Below, one piece after another: positions 10,652 through 21,890 of a stretch of DNA of 64,000 nucleotides (position 1 is the first letter of the stretch; the number at the start of each line of letters is the position of its first letter). The stretch spans positions 62,001 through 126,000 of the forward strand of contig NZ_SZPQ01000019.1 of assembly GCF_005217455.1 (NCBI RefSeq), in the 5' to 3' direction. A program made the position numbers and the translations under genes. The notes beneath the pieces are model-generated. The model searched no databases and was not told the origin of the DNA. It was given only the letters and a program-made list of their open reading frames with translations. The stretch comes from Martelella alba. GTDB lineage: Bacteria > Pseudomonadota > Gammaproteobacteria > Enterobacterales > Enterobacteriaceae.

Positions 10652-11679
10652 TCCGGCTTTACCCCGAGCAGCTCGGCGCGCAATTGCGAGAAACCCTACG
10701 CGCGTGTTTTTTTCTGTTCGGCAATGATCCGCTGTTATTGCAGGAAAGCCAGGACGCCATCCGCCGCCAGGCGGAAGCGGCGGGTTTTGCCGAGCATTTA
10801 AGCGTGATCCTCGATCCGTCCACCGATTGGAACGCGATTTTCGGCCATTGCCAGGCCATGAGCCTGTTCGCCAGTCGCCGTACCCTGACGCTGCTGCTGC
10901 CGGAAAACGGCGTCAATGCCGCCCTCGGCGAAAAACTGACGCAGTTGGCCGCTCTGCTTCATCCCGATTTGCTATTGATACTGCGCGGTAACAGGCCGAG
11001 CCGGGCCCAGGAAAATAGCGCATGGTACAAGACGCTGGGTCAAGACGCCGTCCAGGTAAGTTGCATGACGCCCGAACGGGCTCAGCTTCCCCGCTGGGTG
11101 GCGACCCGCGCCGCCGCCATGCATCTGGTCCTGGACGACGCGGCTAATCAATTGCTCTGCTACTGTTACGAAGGTAATCTGTTAGCGTTATCCCAATCAC
11201 TGGAAAGACTGTCGCTCACCTTTCCAGACGGTAAGCTGACGCTGCCGCGAGTGGAATCGGCGGTGAATGACGCCGCGCATTTCACGCCGTTTCACTGGGT
11301 TGACGCCGTGCTGGCGGCCAAATGCAAACGGGCCGGCCATATCTTGCGGCAATTGCGCCGGGAAGGAGAAGAGCCGGTTATATTGCTGCGCAGTCTGCAA
11401 AGGGAACTGATGCTGTTATTGATGCTGCAAAGACAATCGGCCGGCACGTCGCTGCGGGCGCTTATGGACCAGCATAAAGTCTGGCAAAGCCGCCGGCCGC
11501 TGCTGACCCAGGCGTTGCAACGCCTCTCCCCCAGGCAACTGCACGGCGCGGTGGCGTTGATGGCCCGCACGGAAGTGGCGCTCAAACAGGATTATGGCGC
11601 GCCCGTCTGGCCCGATCTGGAGGCCCTGACCCTGATGTTATGTGGTAAATTGACGCCCGGAATATCCATTCATGTCTGA
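10648..11679 (+). CDS. holA: DNA polymerase III delta subunit
   Basis: HolA opens the beta sliding clamp as part of the clamp-loader complex. The 343-residue product matches the family length and begins [34 protein letters not shown], typical of the N-terminal domain. It overlaps lptE by 4 bases and nadD by 8 bases, implying coupled translation. Confidence 0.96.
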   Translation: MIRLYPEQLGAQLRETLRACFFLFGNDPLLLQESQDAIRRQAEAAGFAEHLSVILDPSTDWNAIFGHCQAMSLFASRRTLTLLLPENGVNAALGEKLTQLAALLHPDLLLILRGNRPSRAQENSAWYKTLGQDAVQVSCMTPERAQLPRWVATRAAAMHLVLDDAANQLLCYCYEGNLLALSQSLERLSLTFPDGKLTLPRVESAVNDAAHFTPFHWVDAVLAAKCKRAGHILRQLRREGEEPVILLRSLQRELMLLLMLQRQSAGTSLRALMDQHKVWQSRRPLLTQALQRLSPRQLHGAVALMARTEVALKQDYGAPVWPDLEALTLMLCGKLTPGISIHV

Positions 11680-12337
11680 CACCGGCACCGATCTCGCTTT
11701 AACCGCCTTGTTCGGCGGCACCTTTGATCCGATCCATTACGGCCACCTTAAGCCCGTCATAGCGCTGGCGAAAATGGTCGGTCTGCAAAGGGTCACTCTG
11801 CTGCCCAATAATGTACCGCCCCATCGTCCCCAACCGGAGGCCAGCGCGCAGCAGCGACTGGCTATGGTGGAAATGGCCCTGGAGGATATCGGCGGCGCGC
11901 TGTTCGATATCGATGATCGCGAACTGAAACGGGACGACCCGTCCTGGACAGTGGACACCTTCGAAACACTGCGCCAGGAACGCGGACGCAGCGCGCCGCT
12001 GGGGTTTATCATCGGCCAGGATTCTCTATTGACGCTGCCGCGCTGGCACCGCGGACTGGAATTGCTGGATAAGTGTCATTTACTGGTTTGCGCCCGCCCC
12101 GGCTACGGGACTAAAATGGATACCCCGGAACTGCAATCGTGGCTGGAGGCGCGCCTGACCACCGATGCCGGCCGGTTGCACCGGCAACCCGCCGGGCTTA
12201 TCTATCTGGCGTCCACCCCGCAGTATTCCATTTCAGCCTCGATTATCCGTGAACGCCGCCGCCGCGGGCAGCGCTGTAATGATATGTTACCGCCTTCAGT
12301 GCAACGGTATATTGACGAACAGGGTTTATATCGTTAG
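11672..12337 (+). CDS. nadD: nicotinate-mononucleotide adenylyltransferase
   Basis: Cytosolic enzyme that adenylates nicotinate mononucleotide to deamido-NAD in NAD synthesis. The 221-residue product shows the nucleotidyltransferase signature [11 protein letters not shown] near residues 15-25 and the SxSxxR motif [19 protein letters not shown] near the C-terminus. Its first 8 bases overlap holA. Confidence 0.96.
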   Translation: MSDTGTDLALTALFGGTFDPIHYGHLKPVIALAKMVGLQRVTLLPNNVPPHRPQPEASAQQRLAMVEMALEDIGGALFDIDDRELKRDDPSWTVDTFETLRQERGRSAPLGFIIGQDSLLTLPRWHRGLELLDKCHLLVCARPGYGTKMDTPELQSWLEARLTTDAGRLHRQPAGLIYLASTPQYSISASIIRERRRRGQRCNDMLPPSVQRYIDEQGLYR

Positions 12338-12356
12338 TGTGGCGGCCCATGTTAGA

Positions 12357-12400
12357 CTATACCGATTCTATTTCACGTTGCCTCTTTGTTGGCTGCGGGC
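12357..12400 (-). repeat. fragment of the dispersed palindromic repeat
   Basis: About 44 bp resembling one end of the dispersed repeat described at 36089, in reverse orientation: a TATACC-like end followed by the highly conserved core GTTGCCTCTTTGTTGGCTGC. It sits in the nadD-rsfS spacer, inside an operon, so it would be transcribed in the rsfS leader. Confidence 0.6.
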
Positions 12401-12466
12401 GGCCATGAAACCGATCGCGGCGAAATCGGCGGGACAATGCCCACGCGACATACCGGAGGGTAGCTT

Positions 12467-12784
12467 TTGCTAGGTAACACGCTCAAAGACTTTGTTATTG
12501 ATAAAATTGACGATCTTAAAGGGCAGGACATCATTTCCCTTGATGTTCGCGGCAAATCCAGCATAACCGATTGCATGGTCATTTGTACCGGCACGTCCAG
12601 CCGGCACGTGATGTCCATCGCCGATCACGTGGTGCAGGAATCGCGTACCGCCGGTCTGGCGCCGCTCGGCGTCGAAGGCGATCAGACGGCCGACTGGATC
12701 GTGGTGGATTTGGGCGATGTCATTGTGCACGTTATGCAGGCCGAAAGCCGGCAGCTCTACGCGCTGGAAAAGCTCTGGAGCTGA
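12467..12784 (+). CDS. rsfS: ribosomal silencing factor RsfS
   Basis: RsfS (YbeB/DUF143) binds ribosomal protein L14 and blocks subunit joining when nutrients are short. The start is TTG at 12467, 7 bases after a GGAGGG site. It gives 105 residues, exactly the E. coli length. The family blocks [39 protein letters not shown] and [15 protein letters not shown] are intact. It is followed after 3 bases by rlmH. Confidence 0.95.
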   Translation: MLGNTLKDFVIDKIDDLKGQDIISLDVRGKSSITDCMVICTGTSSRHVMSIADHVVQESRTAGLAPLGVEGDQTADWIVVDLGDVIVHVMQAESRQLYALEKLWS

Positions 12785-12787
12785 CGG

Positions 12788-13258
12788 GTGAAACTCCAGT
12801 TGATCGCGGTCGGCACCCGAATGCCTGACTGGGTGCAAGCCGGGTTCGATGAGTATGTGCGCCGTTTCCCGAAAGACATGCCGTTTGAACTGACTGAAAT
12901 TCCGGCCGGGAAACGGGGTAGAAATGCCGATATCGGCCGGATTCTGGAAAAAGAGGGTGAGCTGATGCTGGCCGCGGCGGGAAAGGGTAACCGCATTGTC
13001 ACGCTGGACATTCCCGGCGTTGGCTGGGACACCCCGGTATTGGCGCAACAGTTGGAACGCTGGAAACAAGACGGGCGCGACGTCAGTCTGCTGGTGGGCG
13101 GGCCCGAGGGGCTGGCGCCGGCCTGCAAGGCGGCCGCGGAACAGAGTTGGTCCTTGTCGCCGTTAACTTTGCCTCACCCCCTGGTTCGGGTGTTGGTTGC
13201 GGAGAGCCTTTATCGTGCCTGGAGCATTACCACCCATCATCCTTATCATCGGGAATAA
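12788..13258 (+). CDS. rlmH: 23S rRNA pseudouridine-1915 N3-methyltransferase
   Basis: SPOUT-class methyltransferase that modifies pseudouridine 1915 of 23S rRNA on assembled 70S ribosomes. The start is GTG at 12788, giving [16 protein letters not shown]. The product is 156 residues, one more than E. coli because of an extra glycine in [13 protein letters not shown]. The knotted SAM-binding region LLVGGPEGL and the conserved tail [15 protein letters not shown] are present. Confidence 0.96.
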   Translation: MKLQLIAVGTRMPDWVQAGFDEYVRRFPKDMPFELTEIPAGKRGRNADIGRILEKEGELMLAAAGKGNRIVTLDIPGVGWDTPVLAQQLERWKQDGRDVSLLVGGPEGLAPACKAAAEQSWSLSPLTLPHPLVRVLVAESLYRAWSITTHHPYHRE

Positions 13259-13295
13259 ACCGATGAAAACGGACAATGTGAAATAATCTCGCGGA

Positions 13296-15200
13296 ATGAA
13301 AATCGATCACAATCCCTTTCGCGACTATTCTGCGGAGTCGGCACTGTTCATCCGCCGTGCGCTGGTGGCATTTTTGGGGATCCTGCTTTTGACCGGGGTC
13401 CTGATTGCCAATCTTTACCATTTGCAAATCACCCGCTATGAGGATTACCGGACCCGGTCCAACGAGAACCGGATCAAGCTGGTGCCCATCGCGCCCAGCC
13501 GCGGCATTATCTATGATCGCAACGGCATTCCGCTGGCGCTTAACCGTACCATCTATCAGCTTGAGGTGATGCCCGAAAAAGTGGATAACCTGGCGGCCAC
13601 CATTCAGGCCTTAAAGCCCATCGTCGATTTGACCGACGACGACATCGCCAATTTCCAAAAAGAGCGCAAGCGCGCGCACCGCTTTACCCCCGTGCCGCTC
13701 AAGGTGGGTCTGACCGACGTGGAACAGGCCCGTTTCGCCGTCAACCAGTTCAAGTTTCCCGGCGTGGAGGTCAAGGGCTATCAGCAGCGCTATTATCCTT
13801 ACGGTTCCGCCCTGACCCATGTCATCGGCTATGTATCCAAAATCAACGATAAAGACGTTGAACGGCTGGACAAAGAAGGCCTTTTGGCCAATTACGCCGC
13901 CACCAACGATATCGGCAAGCTGGGCATCGAGCGCTACTACGAGAATGTGCTGCACGGCAAGACCGGCTACGAGGAAGTGGAAGTCAACAACCGCGGCCGC
14001 GTCATTCGCCAATTACACGAGCAGCCGCCGCAGGCCGGCAAGGACATTTACCTCACCCTGGATTTGCATTTGCAGCAATATATCGAACAATTGCTGGTCG
14101 GCAGCCGGGCGGCGGCGGTGGTGGCGGATCCGCGCAATGGCGGGATTCTCGCCATGGTCTCCAATCCCAGCTATGATCCCAATCTGTTTGTGGACGGGAT
14201 TTCCTCGAAGGATTACCGCAACCTCCTGAACGATCCGGACCGGCCGCTTATCAATCGCGCCACCCAGGGTATTTACCCGCCGGCCTCCACCGTCAAGCCC
14301 TATATCGCGGTATCGGCGCTGACGGCGGGCGCCATCACGAAAAACTACACTATTTTCGATCCGGGCTGGTGGCAGTTGCCGGGGTCGGAGAAACGCTATC
14401 GCGACTGGTTGAGATGGGGCCATGGCAAGCTCAACGTCACCAAAGCCATCGAAGAATCGGCCGACACCTTTTTTTATCAGGTCGCGTATAACATGGGCAT
14501 AGACCGGTTGTCGGAATGGTTGCCCAAATTCGGCTACGGTTCGTTGACCGGCATCGACCTGTTGGAAGAACGCACCGGCGTCATGCCCAGCCGTGAATGG
14601 AAGATGAAACGCTTCAAAAAGCCCTGGTATTTAGGCGATACCATTCCGGTGGGCATCGGCCAGGGTTACTGGACCGCCACGCCGATACAGATGACCAAGG
14701 CGTTGATGGCGCTTATCAACGACGGTTCGGTGCGTATTCCACATCTGCTGAACAGTACGCGGGAAAACGGCAAGCTGGTGCCGTATGTCCAGACCAAGCA
14801 CGTCCAGATCGGCGATCCGCATTCCGGTTATTGGGAGATTGCCAAAGACGGGATGTACGGCGTCGCCAACCGGCCAAACGGCACCGCGCACAAGAGTTTC
14901 ATCGGCACGCCCTACAAGGCGGCGGCCAAATCCGGCACCGCCCAGGTCTATGGCCTGAAGGCCAATGAAGTCTACAATGTGCACAAGATCCCGGAACGCC
15001 TGCGCGATCATAAATTAATGACCGCCTTCGCGCCTTATGATGATCCCAGGGTGGCGGTGGTGGTGGTATTGGAAAACGGCGGCGCCGGCCCCGCGGTGGG
15101 CACCATAACCCGGCAGATACTCGATCATATTCTGTTGGGCGACAATAAAACCAATCTGCCGGCCGAGCCGCCCGCTCCGCCGGGTTCCGAAGGTGATTGA
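13296..15200 (+). CDS. mrdA: penicillin-binding protein 2
   Basis: Transpeptidase that crosslinks peptidoglycan during lateral wall growth, working with RodA. The 634-residue product has one N-terminal membrane anchor ([24 protein letters not shown]), a dimerization/pedestal domain and a C-terminal transpeptidase domain. The acylated serine is Ser331 in PASTVKPY, the second motif is SAD in [10 protein letters not shown], and the third is KSGTAQ. The stop TGA lies 2 bases before the mrdB ATG. Confidence 0.97.
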   Translation: MKIDHNPFRDYSAESALFIRRALVAFLGILLLTGVLIANLYHLQITRYEDYRTRSNENRIKLVPIAPSRGIIYDRNGIPLALNRTIYQLEVMPEKVDNLAATIQALKPIVDLTDDDIANFQKERKRAHRFTPVPLKVGLTDVEQARFAVNQFKFPGVEVKGYQQRYYPYGSALTHVIGYVSKINDKDVERLDKEGLLANYAATNDIGKLGIERYYENVLHGKTGYEEVEVNNRGRVIRQLHEQPPQAGKDIYLTLDLHLQQYIEQLLVGSRAAAVVADPRNGGILAMVSNPSYDPNLFVDGISSKDYRNLLNDPDRPLINRATQGIYPPASTVKPYIAVSALTAGAITKNYTIFDPGWWQLPGSEKRYRDWLRWGHGKLNVTKAIEESADTFFYQVAYNMGIDRLSEWLPKFGYGSLTGIDLLEERTGVMPSREWKMKRFKKPWYLGDTIPVGIGQGYWTATPIQMTKALMALINDGSVRIPHLLNSTRENGKLVPYVQTKHVQIGDPHSGYWEIAKDGMYGVANRPNGTAHKSFIGTPYKAAAKSGTAQVYGLKANEVYNVHKIPERLRDHKLMTAFAPYDDPRVAVVVVLENGGAGPAVGTITRQILDHILLGDNKTNLPAEPPAPPGSEGD

Positions 15201-15202
15201 TC

Positions 15203-16315
15203 ATGACCGATAATCAGCAAAACGGCACGTTCTGGGCCAAGCTCCACATCGATTTGCCGTTTCTTGTCATCATCACCCTGCTGCTTGGCTACAGCGCCTT
15301 TGTCATGTGGAGCGCCAGCGGTCAAGACGTCGGCATGATGGAGAGGAAAATCGGCCAAATCCTGATGGGCATGTTGATCATGCTGGGGTTGGCCCAGGTG
15401 CCGCCTCGGGTTTACGAGGCCTGGGCACCCTATCTGTATATCTTCAGTCTGATATTGCTCATGCTGGTGGACGCCTTCGGACAGATAAGCAAAGGCGCCC
15501 AGCGCTGGCTGGATCTGGGCGTCGTGCGTTTTCAGCCGTCGGAAATCGCCAAAATCGCCGTGCCGCTGATGGTGGCGCGCTTCATCAATCGCGATAGCTG
15601 TCCACCTTCATTAAAGAACACCGCCATCGCCTTGGTGCTGATCTTCGTGCCGACTCTGCTGGTTGCGGCTCAACCCGATTTGGGCACCGCCATACTCATC
15701 GCCGCCTCGGGCCTGTTTGTGCTGTTCCTGTCCGGGATGAGCTGGAAGCTTATCGGACTGGCGGTGTTACTGATTGCGGCCTTTATTCCGGTGCTCTGGT
15801 TCTTTCTGATGCACGATTACCAGCGCGAGCGGGTGATGATGCTGCTGGACCCCGAAAGCGACCCGCTCGGCGCGGGCTATCATATCATTCAATCGAAAAT
15901 CGCCATCGGTTCGGGCGGGCTAACCGGCAAAGGCTGGCTGCAAGGCACCCAGTCCCAGTTGGAGTTCCTGCCCGAACGCCATACCGATTTCATCTTCGCG
16001 GTGCTAGGCGAGGAGTTAGGGCTTATCGGCGCGCTGGTGCTGATAGGCTTGTATATCTGTCTAATCATGCGTGGACTGGTGATTGCCGCCAAGGCGCAAA
16101 CCACCTTCGGCCGGGTGATGGCCGGCGGTTTGATGCTTATCCTGTTCGTTTACGTGTTTGTGAACATCGGTATGGTAAGTGGTATTCTGCCGGTGGTCGG
16201 GGTGCCGCTACCGCTGGTAAGTTACGGTGGGTCCGCCCTCATTGTGCTAATGGCCGGGTTCGGTATCGTTATGTCGATACATACTCATCGGAAAATGTTG
16301 TCCAAAAATCTATAG
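15203..16315 (+). CDS. mrdB: peptidoglycan glycosyltransferase RodA
   Basis: SEDS-family glycosyltransferase that polymerizes lipid II in the elongasome together with PBP2. The ATG at 15203 ([11 protein letters not shown]) gives 370 residues, the E. coli length. About ten membrane helices are evident, with the conserved loops [38 protein letters not shown] and [11 protein letters not shown]. Confidence 0.96.
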   Translation: MTDNQQNGTFWAKLHIDLPFLVIITLLLGYSAFVMWSASGQDVGMMERKIGQILMGMLIMLGLAQVPPRVYEAWAPYLYIFSLILLMLVDAFGQISKGAQRWLDLGVVRFQPSEIAKIAVPLMVARFINRDSCPPSLKNTAIALVLIFVPTLLVAAQPDLGTAILIAASGLFVLFLSGMSWKLIGLAVLLIAAFIPVLWFFLMHDYQRERVMMLLDPESDPLGAGYHIIQSKIAIGSGGLTGKGWLQGTQSQLEFLPERHTDFIFAVLGEELGLIGALVLIGLYICLIMRGLVIAAKAQTTFGRVMAGGLMLILFVYVFVNIGMVSGILPVVGVPLPLVSYGGSALIVLMAGFGIVMSIHTHRKMLSKNL

Positions 16316-16324
16316 AGGTGAGCA

Positions 16325-17494
16325 ATGCGTAAGCAATGGCACTGGATCGGCATTATCGGGCTGCTGCTGACGGCCTGTACGACGACCGAGACGACCCAGA
16401 CGACCCCCGCGCCGGCCTATAACGGCCCCGTGGTGGAGATTCCCGGCGTCGAGCCGCGCTACGAACCCTACAATCCCAATACCAACCAGGATTATGAGGT
16501 TAACGGTAAAACCTATCATATCGTTAAGAACCCGCAGAATTTCAGTGAGACGGGCCTGGCTAGCTGGTACGGCGCCGAACAGCGCGGCAATACCACCGCC
16601 ACAGGCGAACCTTTCGACGCCACGGCCCTTACCGCCGCCCACCCGACCTTACCGCTGCCCAGCTATGTCCGGGTAACCAACCTAAGCAACGGCCGCCAAG
16701 TGGTGGTGCGGGTCAATGATCGCGGCCCCTATACACCAGGCCGCATCATCGATCTTTCCCAGGCCGCCGCCGAACGCTTGAACATTTCCAACAACACCAC
16801 GGTCCGCGTGGATTTCATCCAGGTGGCGCCGGATGGCACCCTTTCCGGTCCGGGCACCGTCGGTACCGTGGTGGCCAAACAAAGCTTTGCCTTGCCGCCG
16901 CGCCCCAATCTGAGTTCCGGCGCCGCCGTCACCTCGCCGATGCCGGTGGACGATACCCGGGTCGGCACCACAACGATGCCGATCGCCAACCCGCCCTCCA
17001 CCACGATGCCGGCGAACGACACCCGGCTTGAGACCACGACCGCGACAACGCAGCAACCCGGCCAGCCGGCGGCGGGCGCGGGCAGCGGCGGTTTTCTCGT
17101 CGCGCCTTCCGCTTTGCCGGCGGGTGTGTTGGAATCCGATCATGCCGCCACGGCGTCATCCCCTTCCCCGGCAACGGGATCCGCTTATAACGCCACACAT
17201 GGCGCCGCCACGCCGCCTGCCGTAGCGTCGGCGACGGTCGCGCCGCGCGCCGCGGCGGCCAGCGGCCGTTACGTCGTACAGGTAGGCGCGCTGGCCGACC
17301 GGCAACGGGCGATACGTTGGCAAAAAAGCCTGTCCCAACGCTTCGGCGTACCGGGCAGGGTCACCTCCAACGGTAATCTCTACCGCGTCCAGTTAGGGCC
17401 GTTCCCTAACCGGCAACAAGCCGCCGGACTGCAGCAGCGGTTGTCCAGCGAAGGGCGGCAGCAATCTTTTATCACCACCGCGACGGGAATGTAA
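16325..17494 (+). CDS. rlpA: septal-ring lytic transglycosylase RlpA
   Basis: Outer-membrane lipoprotein that cleaves denuded septal glycan. Lipobox LTAC sets the lipidated cysteine at residue 18. A double-psi beta-barrel domain spans about residues 77-165 (GLASWYGAEQRGNTTATGEPF), including the likely catalytic histidine and aspartate in AAHPTLPLP and VNDRGPY. A low-complexity linker rich in T, P and A covers about 170-310, and a SPOR glycan-binding domain forms the C-terminal 75 residues (RYVVQVGALADRQRA). At 389 residues it is slightly longer than E. coli RlpA because of the linker. A GC-rich CGGCCGG/CCGGCCG hairpin (17495-17510) follows the stop. Confidence 0.95.
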   Translation: MRKQWHWIGIIGLLLTACTTTETTQTTPAPAYNGPVVEIPGVEPRYEPYNPNTNQDYEVNGKTYHIVKNPQNFSETGLASWYGAEQRGNTTATGEPFDATALTAAHPTLPLPSYVRVTNLSNGRQVVVRVNDRGPYTPGRIIDLSQAAAERLNISNNTTVRVDFIQVAPDGTLSGPGTVGTVVAKQSFALPPRPNLSSGAAVTSPMPVDDTRVGTTTMPIANPPSTTMPANDTRLETTTATTQQPGQPAAGAGSGGFLVAPSALPAGVLESDHAATASSPSPATGSAYNATHGAATPPAVASATVAPRAAAASGRYVVQVGALADRQRAIRWQKSLSQRFGVPGRVTSNGNLYRVQLGPFPNRQQAAGLQQRLSSEGRQQSFITTATGM

Positions 17495-17672
17495 CGGCCG
17501 GTGCCGGCCGAATCGGCGGAGTCGTCACGCCGTTCGGCCGCGCGGAAACATTGGAAACATTATTAAAAGGTTCTCCCCCGCCGCCAGGCCGATTGGCTAA
17601 TGCCGCAGTGAATGACATCTGCTATAGTGTGGCACGTTTTCAACTCACCTCCACGGATGCTATTGTCCTGAC

Positions 17673-18884
17673 ATGAATAGAGAAATGACCCACCTTGTCC
17701 TCAGGCGCGTGGCGTTTGGCATTGCCGTCACGCTGATTCCGCTGGCGCATGCCCAAGCCGACGACGTCAATCTTAAAACCATGATTCCGAGCGTGCCGCA
17801 AATCGATGCCGAATCCTACATCCTGATGGATTACAATTCCGGCAAGGTGCTGGCCGAGCAAAACGCTGATAGCCGCCGTGACCCTGCCAGCCTGACCAAA
17901 ATGATGACCAGTTATGTCATAGGCCAGGCCATCAAGGCAGGCAAGATCTCCCTTAATGACGTGGTTACCGTGCATAAGGATGCCTGGGCGACCGGTAATC
18001 CGGTGTTCAAAGGGTCGTCGCTGATGTTTCTAAAACCAGGCGATCGGGTGACGGTTTCACAATTGAATCACGGCATTATTTTGCAATCGGGCAATGACGC
18101 CTGCGTGGCCATGGCCGATTATGTCGCCGGCAGCCAGGATGCCTTCGTCGCTCTGATGAACAATTACGTCAAGGCCCTGGGTCTGAAGAATACCCATTTT
18201 GAAACGGTACATGGCCTTGATGCGCCAGGGCAATTCAGCAGCGCCCGCGATATGGCGCTTATCGGCGAAGCTTTGATTCGCGATGTGCCGGACGAGTACG
18301 CCACCTACAAAGAAAAAGAATTTACCTATAACAACATCAAACAGCTTAATCGTAACGGATTGTTATGGGACACCAATCTGCACGTGGACGGGATTAAGAC
18401 CGGACATACCGAGTCCGCCGGCTTCAACTTGGTCGCCTCGGCGACGGATGGGCCGATGCGGCTGGTCTCCGCGGTGCTGGGCGGTCACTCGGAAAAGGGC
18501 CGTGAAAACGAGACCCGCAAACTGCTGACCTGGGGGTTTCGCTTTTTTGAAACCGTGGAACCGCTTGAAGCCGGTAAAGAGTTCGCCACTGAACCGGTCT
18601 GGTTTGGCGATAGCGACACCGTCAAGCTGGGTGTGGACAAAGACACCTATCTCACCATACCCCGCGGGCGCAGGAAAGATCTCAAGGCCAGCTATACTCT
18701 CAATACACGGGAATTGCAGGCGCCCCTGGCATTGAATCAACAGGTGGGAACGATTAATTTCCAGTTGGACGGCAAAACCATCGATCAACGGCCCCTGGTG
18801 GTGCTGCAAGAAGTCAAAGAAGGCAATTTCTTCAGCAGAATGATCGATTACGTCAAACTGATGTTCCATAAATGGTTTGGTTAA
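17673..18884 (+). CDS. dacA: D-alanyl-D-alanine carboxypeptidase DacA (PBP5)
   Basis: Periplasmic, membrane-anchored carboxypeptidase that removes the terminal D-alanine of peptidoglycan pentapeptides. At 403 residues it has the E. coli length. There is a signal peptide of about 29 residues ending AQA. The catalytic motifs are SLTK at 73-76, SGN at 139-141 and KTG at 242-244. The C-terminal amphipathic anchor is [19 protein letters not shown]. It has its own upstream spacer with a TATAGT -10-like element near 17624. Confidence 0.97.
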   Translation: MNREMTHLVLRRVAFGIAVTLIPLAHAQADDVNLKTMIPSVPQIDAESYILMDYNSGKVLAEQNADSRRDPASLTKMMTSYVIGQAIKAGKISLNDVVTVHKDAWATGNPVFKGSSLMFLKPGDRVTVSQLNHGIILQSGNDACVAMADYVAGSQDAFVALMNNYVKALGLKNTHFETVHGLDAPGQFSSARDMALIGEALIRDVPDEYATYKEKEFTYNNIKQLNRNGLLWDTNLHVDGIKTGHTESAGFNLVASATDGPMRLVSAVLGGHSEKGRENETRKLLTWGFRFFETVEPLEAGKEFATEPVWFGDSDTVKLGVDKDTYLTIPRGRRKDLKASYTLNTRELQAPLALNQQVGTINFQLDGKTIDQRPLVVLQEVKEGNFFSRMIDYVKLMFHKWFG

Positions 18885-19248
18885 ACGGTTTTATCCCGTC
18901 GGCCGCACCGACGCCAAGCCTTGACGAGGGAAGCATCCCTTGTCAGGGTCGCGGCCGTGACGCTATAATCTTTGTCAATCAATTCGTATCGCGGCGGCAA
19001 GACGGCGACGTTTCGCCGCAAACCGATGTGTTCAGCCCCCGATAAAAGGCAGCCTGTTTCCCACATCCCCGTGGGCATGGCTAACCCGGCGGCCGGGGTT
19101 TGCGTTGTTTGCCGCCGCGCCATAACGGGAATGATGGCAAATGTAGATCCATTCATTCACACTCCCGCTTTGGCGGAAGTGCCCTATTTCTGTTCCGGCT
19201 TCATGATCCGCTGGTCTTGCCGGAACAGTCTGGCTATCCGGAGCGTCA
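18885..19248. other. dacA-ybeD spacer with hairpins
   Basis: A 364-bp gene-free stretch. It contains a hairpin TGACGAGGGA/TCCCTTGTCA with an AGCA loop near 18921-18944 and a short piece (about 18980-19001) resembling the dispersed repeat core. Close to ybeD, a perfect 10-bp inverted repeat, CTGTTCCGGC (19190-19199) and GCCGGAACAG (19219-19228), has a 19-base loop. The last ends 20 bases before the ybeD start, so it is likely a structure in the ybeD leader. Confidence 0.5.
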
Positions 19249-19512
19249 ATGAAAACCAAACTGAATGAACTGCTCGAATTTCCTTGTCCCTTTACCTATA
19301 AAGTGATGGGTATCGCGCGGCCTGAGCTCGTCGATGATGTGGTCGAAGTGGTGCAACGTCATGCGCCGGGCGATTATACCCCCGAGGTCAAACCCAGCAG
19401 CAAGGGAAACTATCATTCTATTTCCATTACCATTACCGCAACCCATATCGAGCAAGTGGAAAAGCTCTATGAAGAGCTGGGCAATATCGATAGGGTCCGT
19501 ATGGTACTGTAA
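19249..19512 (+). CDS. ybeD: UPF0250 family protein YbeD
   Basis: An 87-residue cytosolic protein with a ferredoxin-like/ACT-like fold in E. coli; its function is not established. The sequence begins [21 protein letters not shown] and ends [10 protein letters not shown], matching the family over its whole length. It is followed by lipB after 12 bases, the conserved enterobacterial arrangement. Confidence 0.95.
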   Translation: MKTKLNELLEFPCPFTYKVMGIARPELVDDVVEVVQRHAPGDYTPEVKPSSKGNYHSISITITATHIEQVEKLYEELGNIDRVRMVL

Positions 19513-19524
19513 CGGGAGCCGTCG

Positions 19525-20226
19525 GTGCCACAGGATAAAATCATCGTCCGCCAATTGGGGCTGCAACCCTACGCTATCGTCTCGCAGGCCATGCATGACT
19601 TTACCGATCGCCGGGACCGGAATACCGCTGACGAGATCTGGCTGGTGCAACATCCCCAAGTATTTACCCAGGGCCAGGCCGGCAAAGCGGAACATATTCT
19701 TAATCCCGGAACCATCCCGGTAATTCAAAGCGATCGTGGCGGCCAAGTCACCTTTCACGGTCCCGGACAGCAGGTCATGTATGTCCTGCTTGATTTGAAG
19801 CGGCGCAAGCTGGGCGTCAGACCACTGGTCAGCCTGCTGGAAGACACGGTAGTGGCGACGCTCGCCCGTTTCGCCATCGTCGCCCATCCCCGCGCCGACG
19901 CGCCGGGCGTCTATGTGGGCGATGACAAAATTTGTTCGCTGGGTCTGCGCATCCGTAAGGGCTGCTCGTTTCACGGACTGGCGCTGAATATCGCCATGGA
20001 TTTGTCGCCGTTCTCACGGATTAATCCGTGCGGCTACGCCGGACTGCGAATGACCCAGGTCAGCGAACATGTGCCAGGCACGCGTGTAGAGGATGTCGCG
20101 CCGGTTCTGGTGGCGTCGCTCGTGGCTTTACTGGGCCAGCCGCCGATCGAACGTCAGCCATGGCAGGGGGAGTATTTCGCCAGGCCAACCGAGGGGGATG
20201 CCCCTTGCCAGACAACTATGTTATAA
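19525..20226 (+). CDS. lipB: octanoyl-ACP:protein octanoyltransferase LipB
   Basis: LipB moves octanoate from acyl carrier protein to lipoyl domains, the first step of protein lipoylation. The start is GTG at 19525 ([14 protein letters not shown]). The product is 233 residues, longer than E. coli LipB by a C-terminal extension. Conserved blocks: [21 protein letters not shown], the catalytic lysine in [21 protein letters not shown], and the catalytic cysteine in RINPCGYAG. Confidence 0.96.
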   Translation: MPQDKIIVRQLGLQPYAIVSQAMHDFTDRRDRNTADEIWLVQHPQVFTQGQAGKAEHILNPGTIPVIQSDRGGQVTFHGPGQQVMYVLLDLKRRKLGVRPLVSLLEDTVVATLARFAIVAHPRADAPGVYVGDDKICSLGLRIRKGCSFHGLALNIAMDLSPFSRINPCGYAGLRMTQVSEHVPGTRVEDVAPVLVASLVALLGQPPIERQPWQGEYFARPTEGDAPCQTTML

Positions 20227-20311
20227 TTTTTTAAAGATTTATCAAAAATAGTTGAACAACTGGATAACAGGCTGTTCAAACCTATATTTTTGGGACGGGA
20301 CCCGCACGATT

Positions 20312-21277
20312 ATGACTAAACCGATACACATGGAACGCGGCGTGAAGTATCGCGACGCCGATAAAATGGCGTTAATTCCAGTTAAGACCGTGGCTGTGGA
20401 ACGTCAGGAGGTTTTGCGCAAACCGGAATGGATGCGCATTAGATTGCCGTCGGATTCCACCCGTATTCAGGGCATCAAAGCCGCAATGCGCAAAAACGGT
20501 CTGCATTCGGTCTGTGAGGAAGCCTCGTGCCCGAACCTGGCGGAATGTTTCAACCATGGCACCGCCACCTTCATGATCCTGGGCGCCATTTGTACCCGCC
20601 GTTGCCCCTTCTGCGATGTGGCCCATGGACGTCCCCTGGCGCCCGATGCCAATGAACCGGAAAAACTGGCTCAAACCATTGCGGAGATGGGATTGCGTTA
20701 TGTGGTGGTCACATCGGTGGACCGTGACGATTTGCGCGATGGCGGCGCACAACACTTTGCCGATTGCATCCGCGCCATTCGGGGGAAAAACCCCTCCATC
20801 AGAATTGAAACCCTGGTACCGGATTTCCGCGGCAGAATGGATCGCGCGCTGGAGATCATTAACGCGTCCCCGCCGGACGTGTTCAATCACAATCTGGAAA
20901 ATGTGCCGCGGTTATACCGCCAGGTACGTCCCGGCGCCGATTACCATTGGTCGCTAAAGCTTCTGGAACGCTTTAAGGAAGCCAACCCGAATCTGCCGAC
21001 CAAATCGGGGCTGATGGTGGGACTGGGTGAAACCAACGAAGAGATCATTGATGTCATGCGCGATTTACGCCGCCATGGCGTGACCATGCTGACCCTTGGC
21101 CAGTATTTGCAGCCCAGTCGCCATCATCTGGCGGTCAAACGCTATGTCAGTCCCCAGGAGTTTGACGACATGAAAGGCGAAGCGCTGGCCATGGGCTTTA
21201 CCCACGCGGCTTGCGGCCCGTTCGTCCGCTCATCGTATCATGCGGATTTACAGGCGAAAGGCATTGAGGTGAAATAA
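20312..21277 (+). CDS. lipA: lipoyl synthase LipA
   Basis: Radical-SAM enzyme that inserts two sulfurs into protein-bound octanoate. The ATG at 20312 ([21 protein letters not shown]) gives 321 residues, exactly the E. coli length; an in-frame upstream extension from 20252 is not conserved. The auxiliary cluster motif is [12 protein letters not shown], and the SAM cluster motif is CTRRCPFC. It works with LipB just upstream. Confidence 0.97.
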   Translation: MTKPIHMERGVKYRDADKMALIPVKTVAVERQEVLRKPEWMRIRLPSDSTRIQGIKAAMRKNGLHSVCEEASCPNLAECFNHGTATFMILGAICTRRCPFCDVAHGRPLAPDANEPEKLAQTIAEMGLRYVVVTSVDRDDLRDGGAQHFADCIRAIRGKNPSIRIETLVPDFRGRMDRALEIINASPPDVFNHNLENVPRLYRQVRPGADYHWSLKLLERFKEANPNLPTKSGLMVGLGETNEEIIDVMRDLRRHGVTMLTLGQYLQPSRHHLAVKRYVSPQEFDDMKGEALAMGFTHAACGPFVRSSYHADLQAKGIEVK

Positions 21278-21289
21278 CCGTGCCTTTGC

Positions 21290-21309
21290 CAAAACAGGAT
21301 CCTGTTTTG
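21290..21309. terminator. palindrome after lipA
   Basis: CAAAACAGGATCCTGTTTTG is a perfect 20-bp palindrome 12 bases after the lipA stop. It has no T tail on the plus strand, so its role as a lipA terminator is only possible. Together with the hairpin at 21355 it separates the convergent lipA and tatE genes. Confidence 0.45.
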
Positions 21310-21348
21310 CCATACATCGAGCTTGCGATGTCAATATTATCAATTCAA

Positions 21349-21377
21349 TAAAAAAGGATGGCTTCCGGCGCCATCCT
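21349..21377 (-). terminator. intrinsic terminator of tatE
   Basis: Read on the minus strand, an 8-bp stem AGGATGGC/GCCATCCT with a 7-base loop is followed directly by a run of six T residues (A run at 21350-21355 on the plus strand). It lies 54 bases beyond the tatE stop codon. Confidence 0.85.
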
Positions 21378-21430
21378 ATTTGCTGGGGAAACGCAGTTTC
21401 GCCCTGTTGAGTCGCAACCCTGGACCAGAT

Positions 21431-21634
21431 TCAGTCTTTGTGCTCGGTTACCCGCGGTGCGGCCGGTTCATCGGACTGGGTTTTCTGGGCCGACGGCTCG
21501 TCATTCATGGCCTTTTTGAACCCTTTAATGGCAGCACCCAGGTCACCGCCCAAGCTGCGCAATTTATTGGTACCGAACAGCAGCACAATCAAGGCGCCGA
21601 TCACTAATAATTTGGTAATGCTTAAACCTTCCAT
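21431..21634 (-). CDS. tatE: Sec-independent translocase protein TatE
   Basis: Small TatA-like inner-membrane component of the twin-arginine export pathway. The ATG at 21634 ([33 protein letters not shown]) gives 67 residues, the E. coli length; an upstream GTG two codons earlier is less likely. One membrane helix is followed by the conserved FGTxKL hinge and an amphipathic helix. It sits beside lipA as in E. coli. Confidence 0.95.
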   Translation of the reverse strand: MEGLSITKLLVIGALIVLLFGTNKLRSLGGDLGAAIKGFKKAMNDEPSAQKTQSDEPAAPRVTEHKD

Positions 21635-21846
21635 AATCACCTTCTTGATGCTTGCTCATAAATCCAGCTAACTTTAAACGCTTTGTACCGCTATTACCGC
21701 CCCATTACAAGTGATATCTGTAACAGATTTACATCCGGACGCAAATCGCCCCCGGACCGCGGCGGCGCTGGCAGCGATAAAGCAGCGCCTCGCCGGCCAT
21801 GATGCCCCGGCATGGCCGATAACGGAAAAACGTTCAAGGGGATCAT

Positions 21847-21871
21847 AAAAAAACCCGCACTTGGCGGGTTT
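21847..21871 (-). terminator. intrinsic terminator of cspE
   Basis: On the minus strand, stem AAACCCGC/GCGGGTTT with a 5-base loop is followed by a run of T residues (A run 21847-21853 on the plus strand). It lies 20 bases beyond the cspE stop. Confidence 0.9.
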
Positions 21872-21890
21872 CCTGGAAATCGGCTATGGA

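Noticed and set aside
20252-20311. Upstream start for lipA
   Set aside because: The extra 20 residues ([15 protein letters not shown]...) are not conserved; the ATG at 20312 gives the exact family length.
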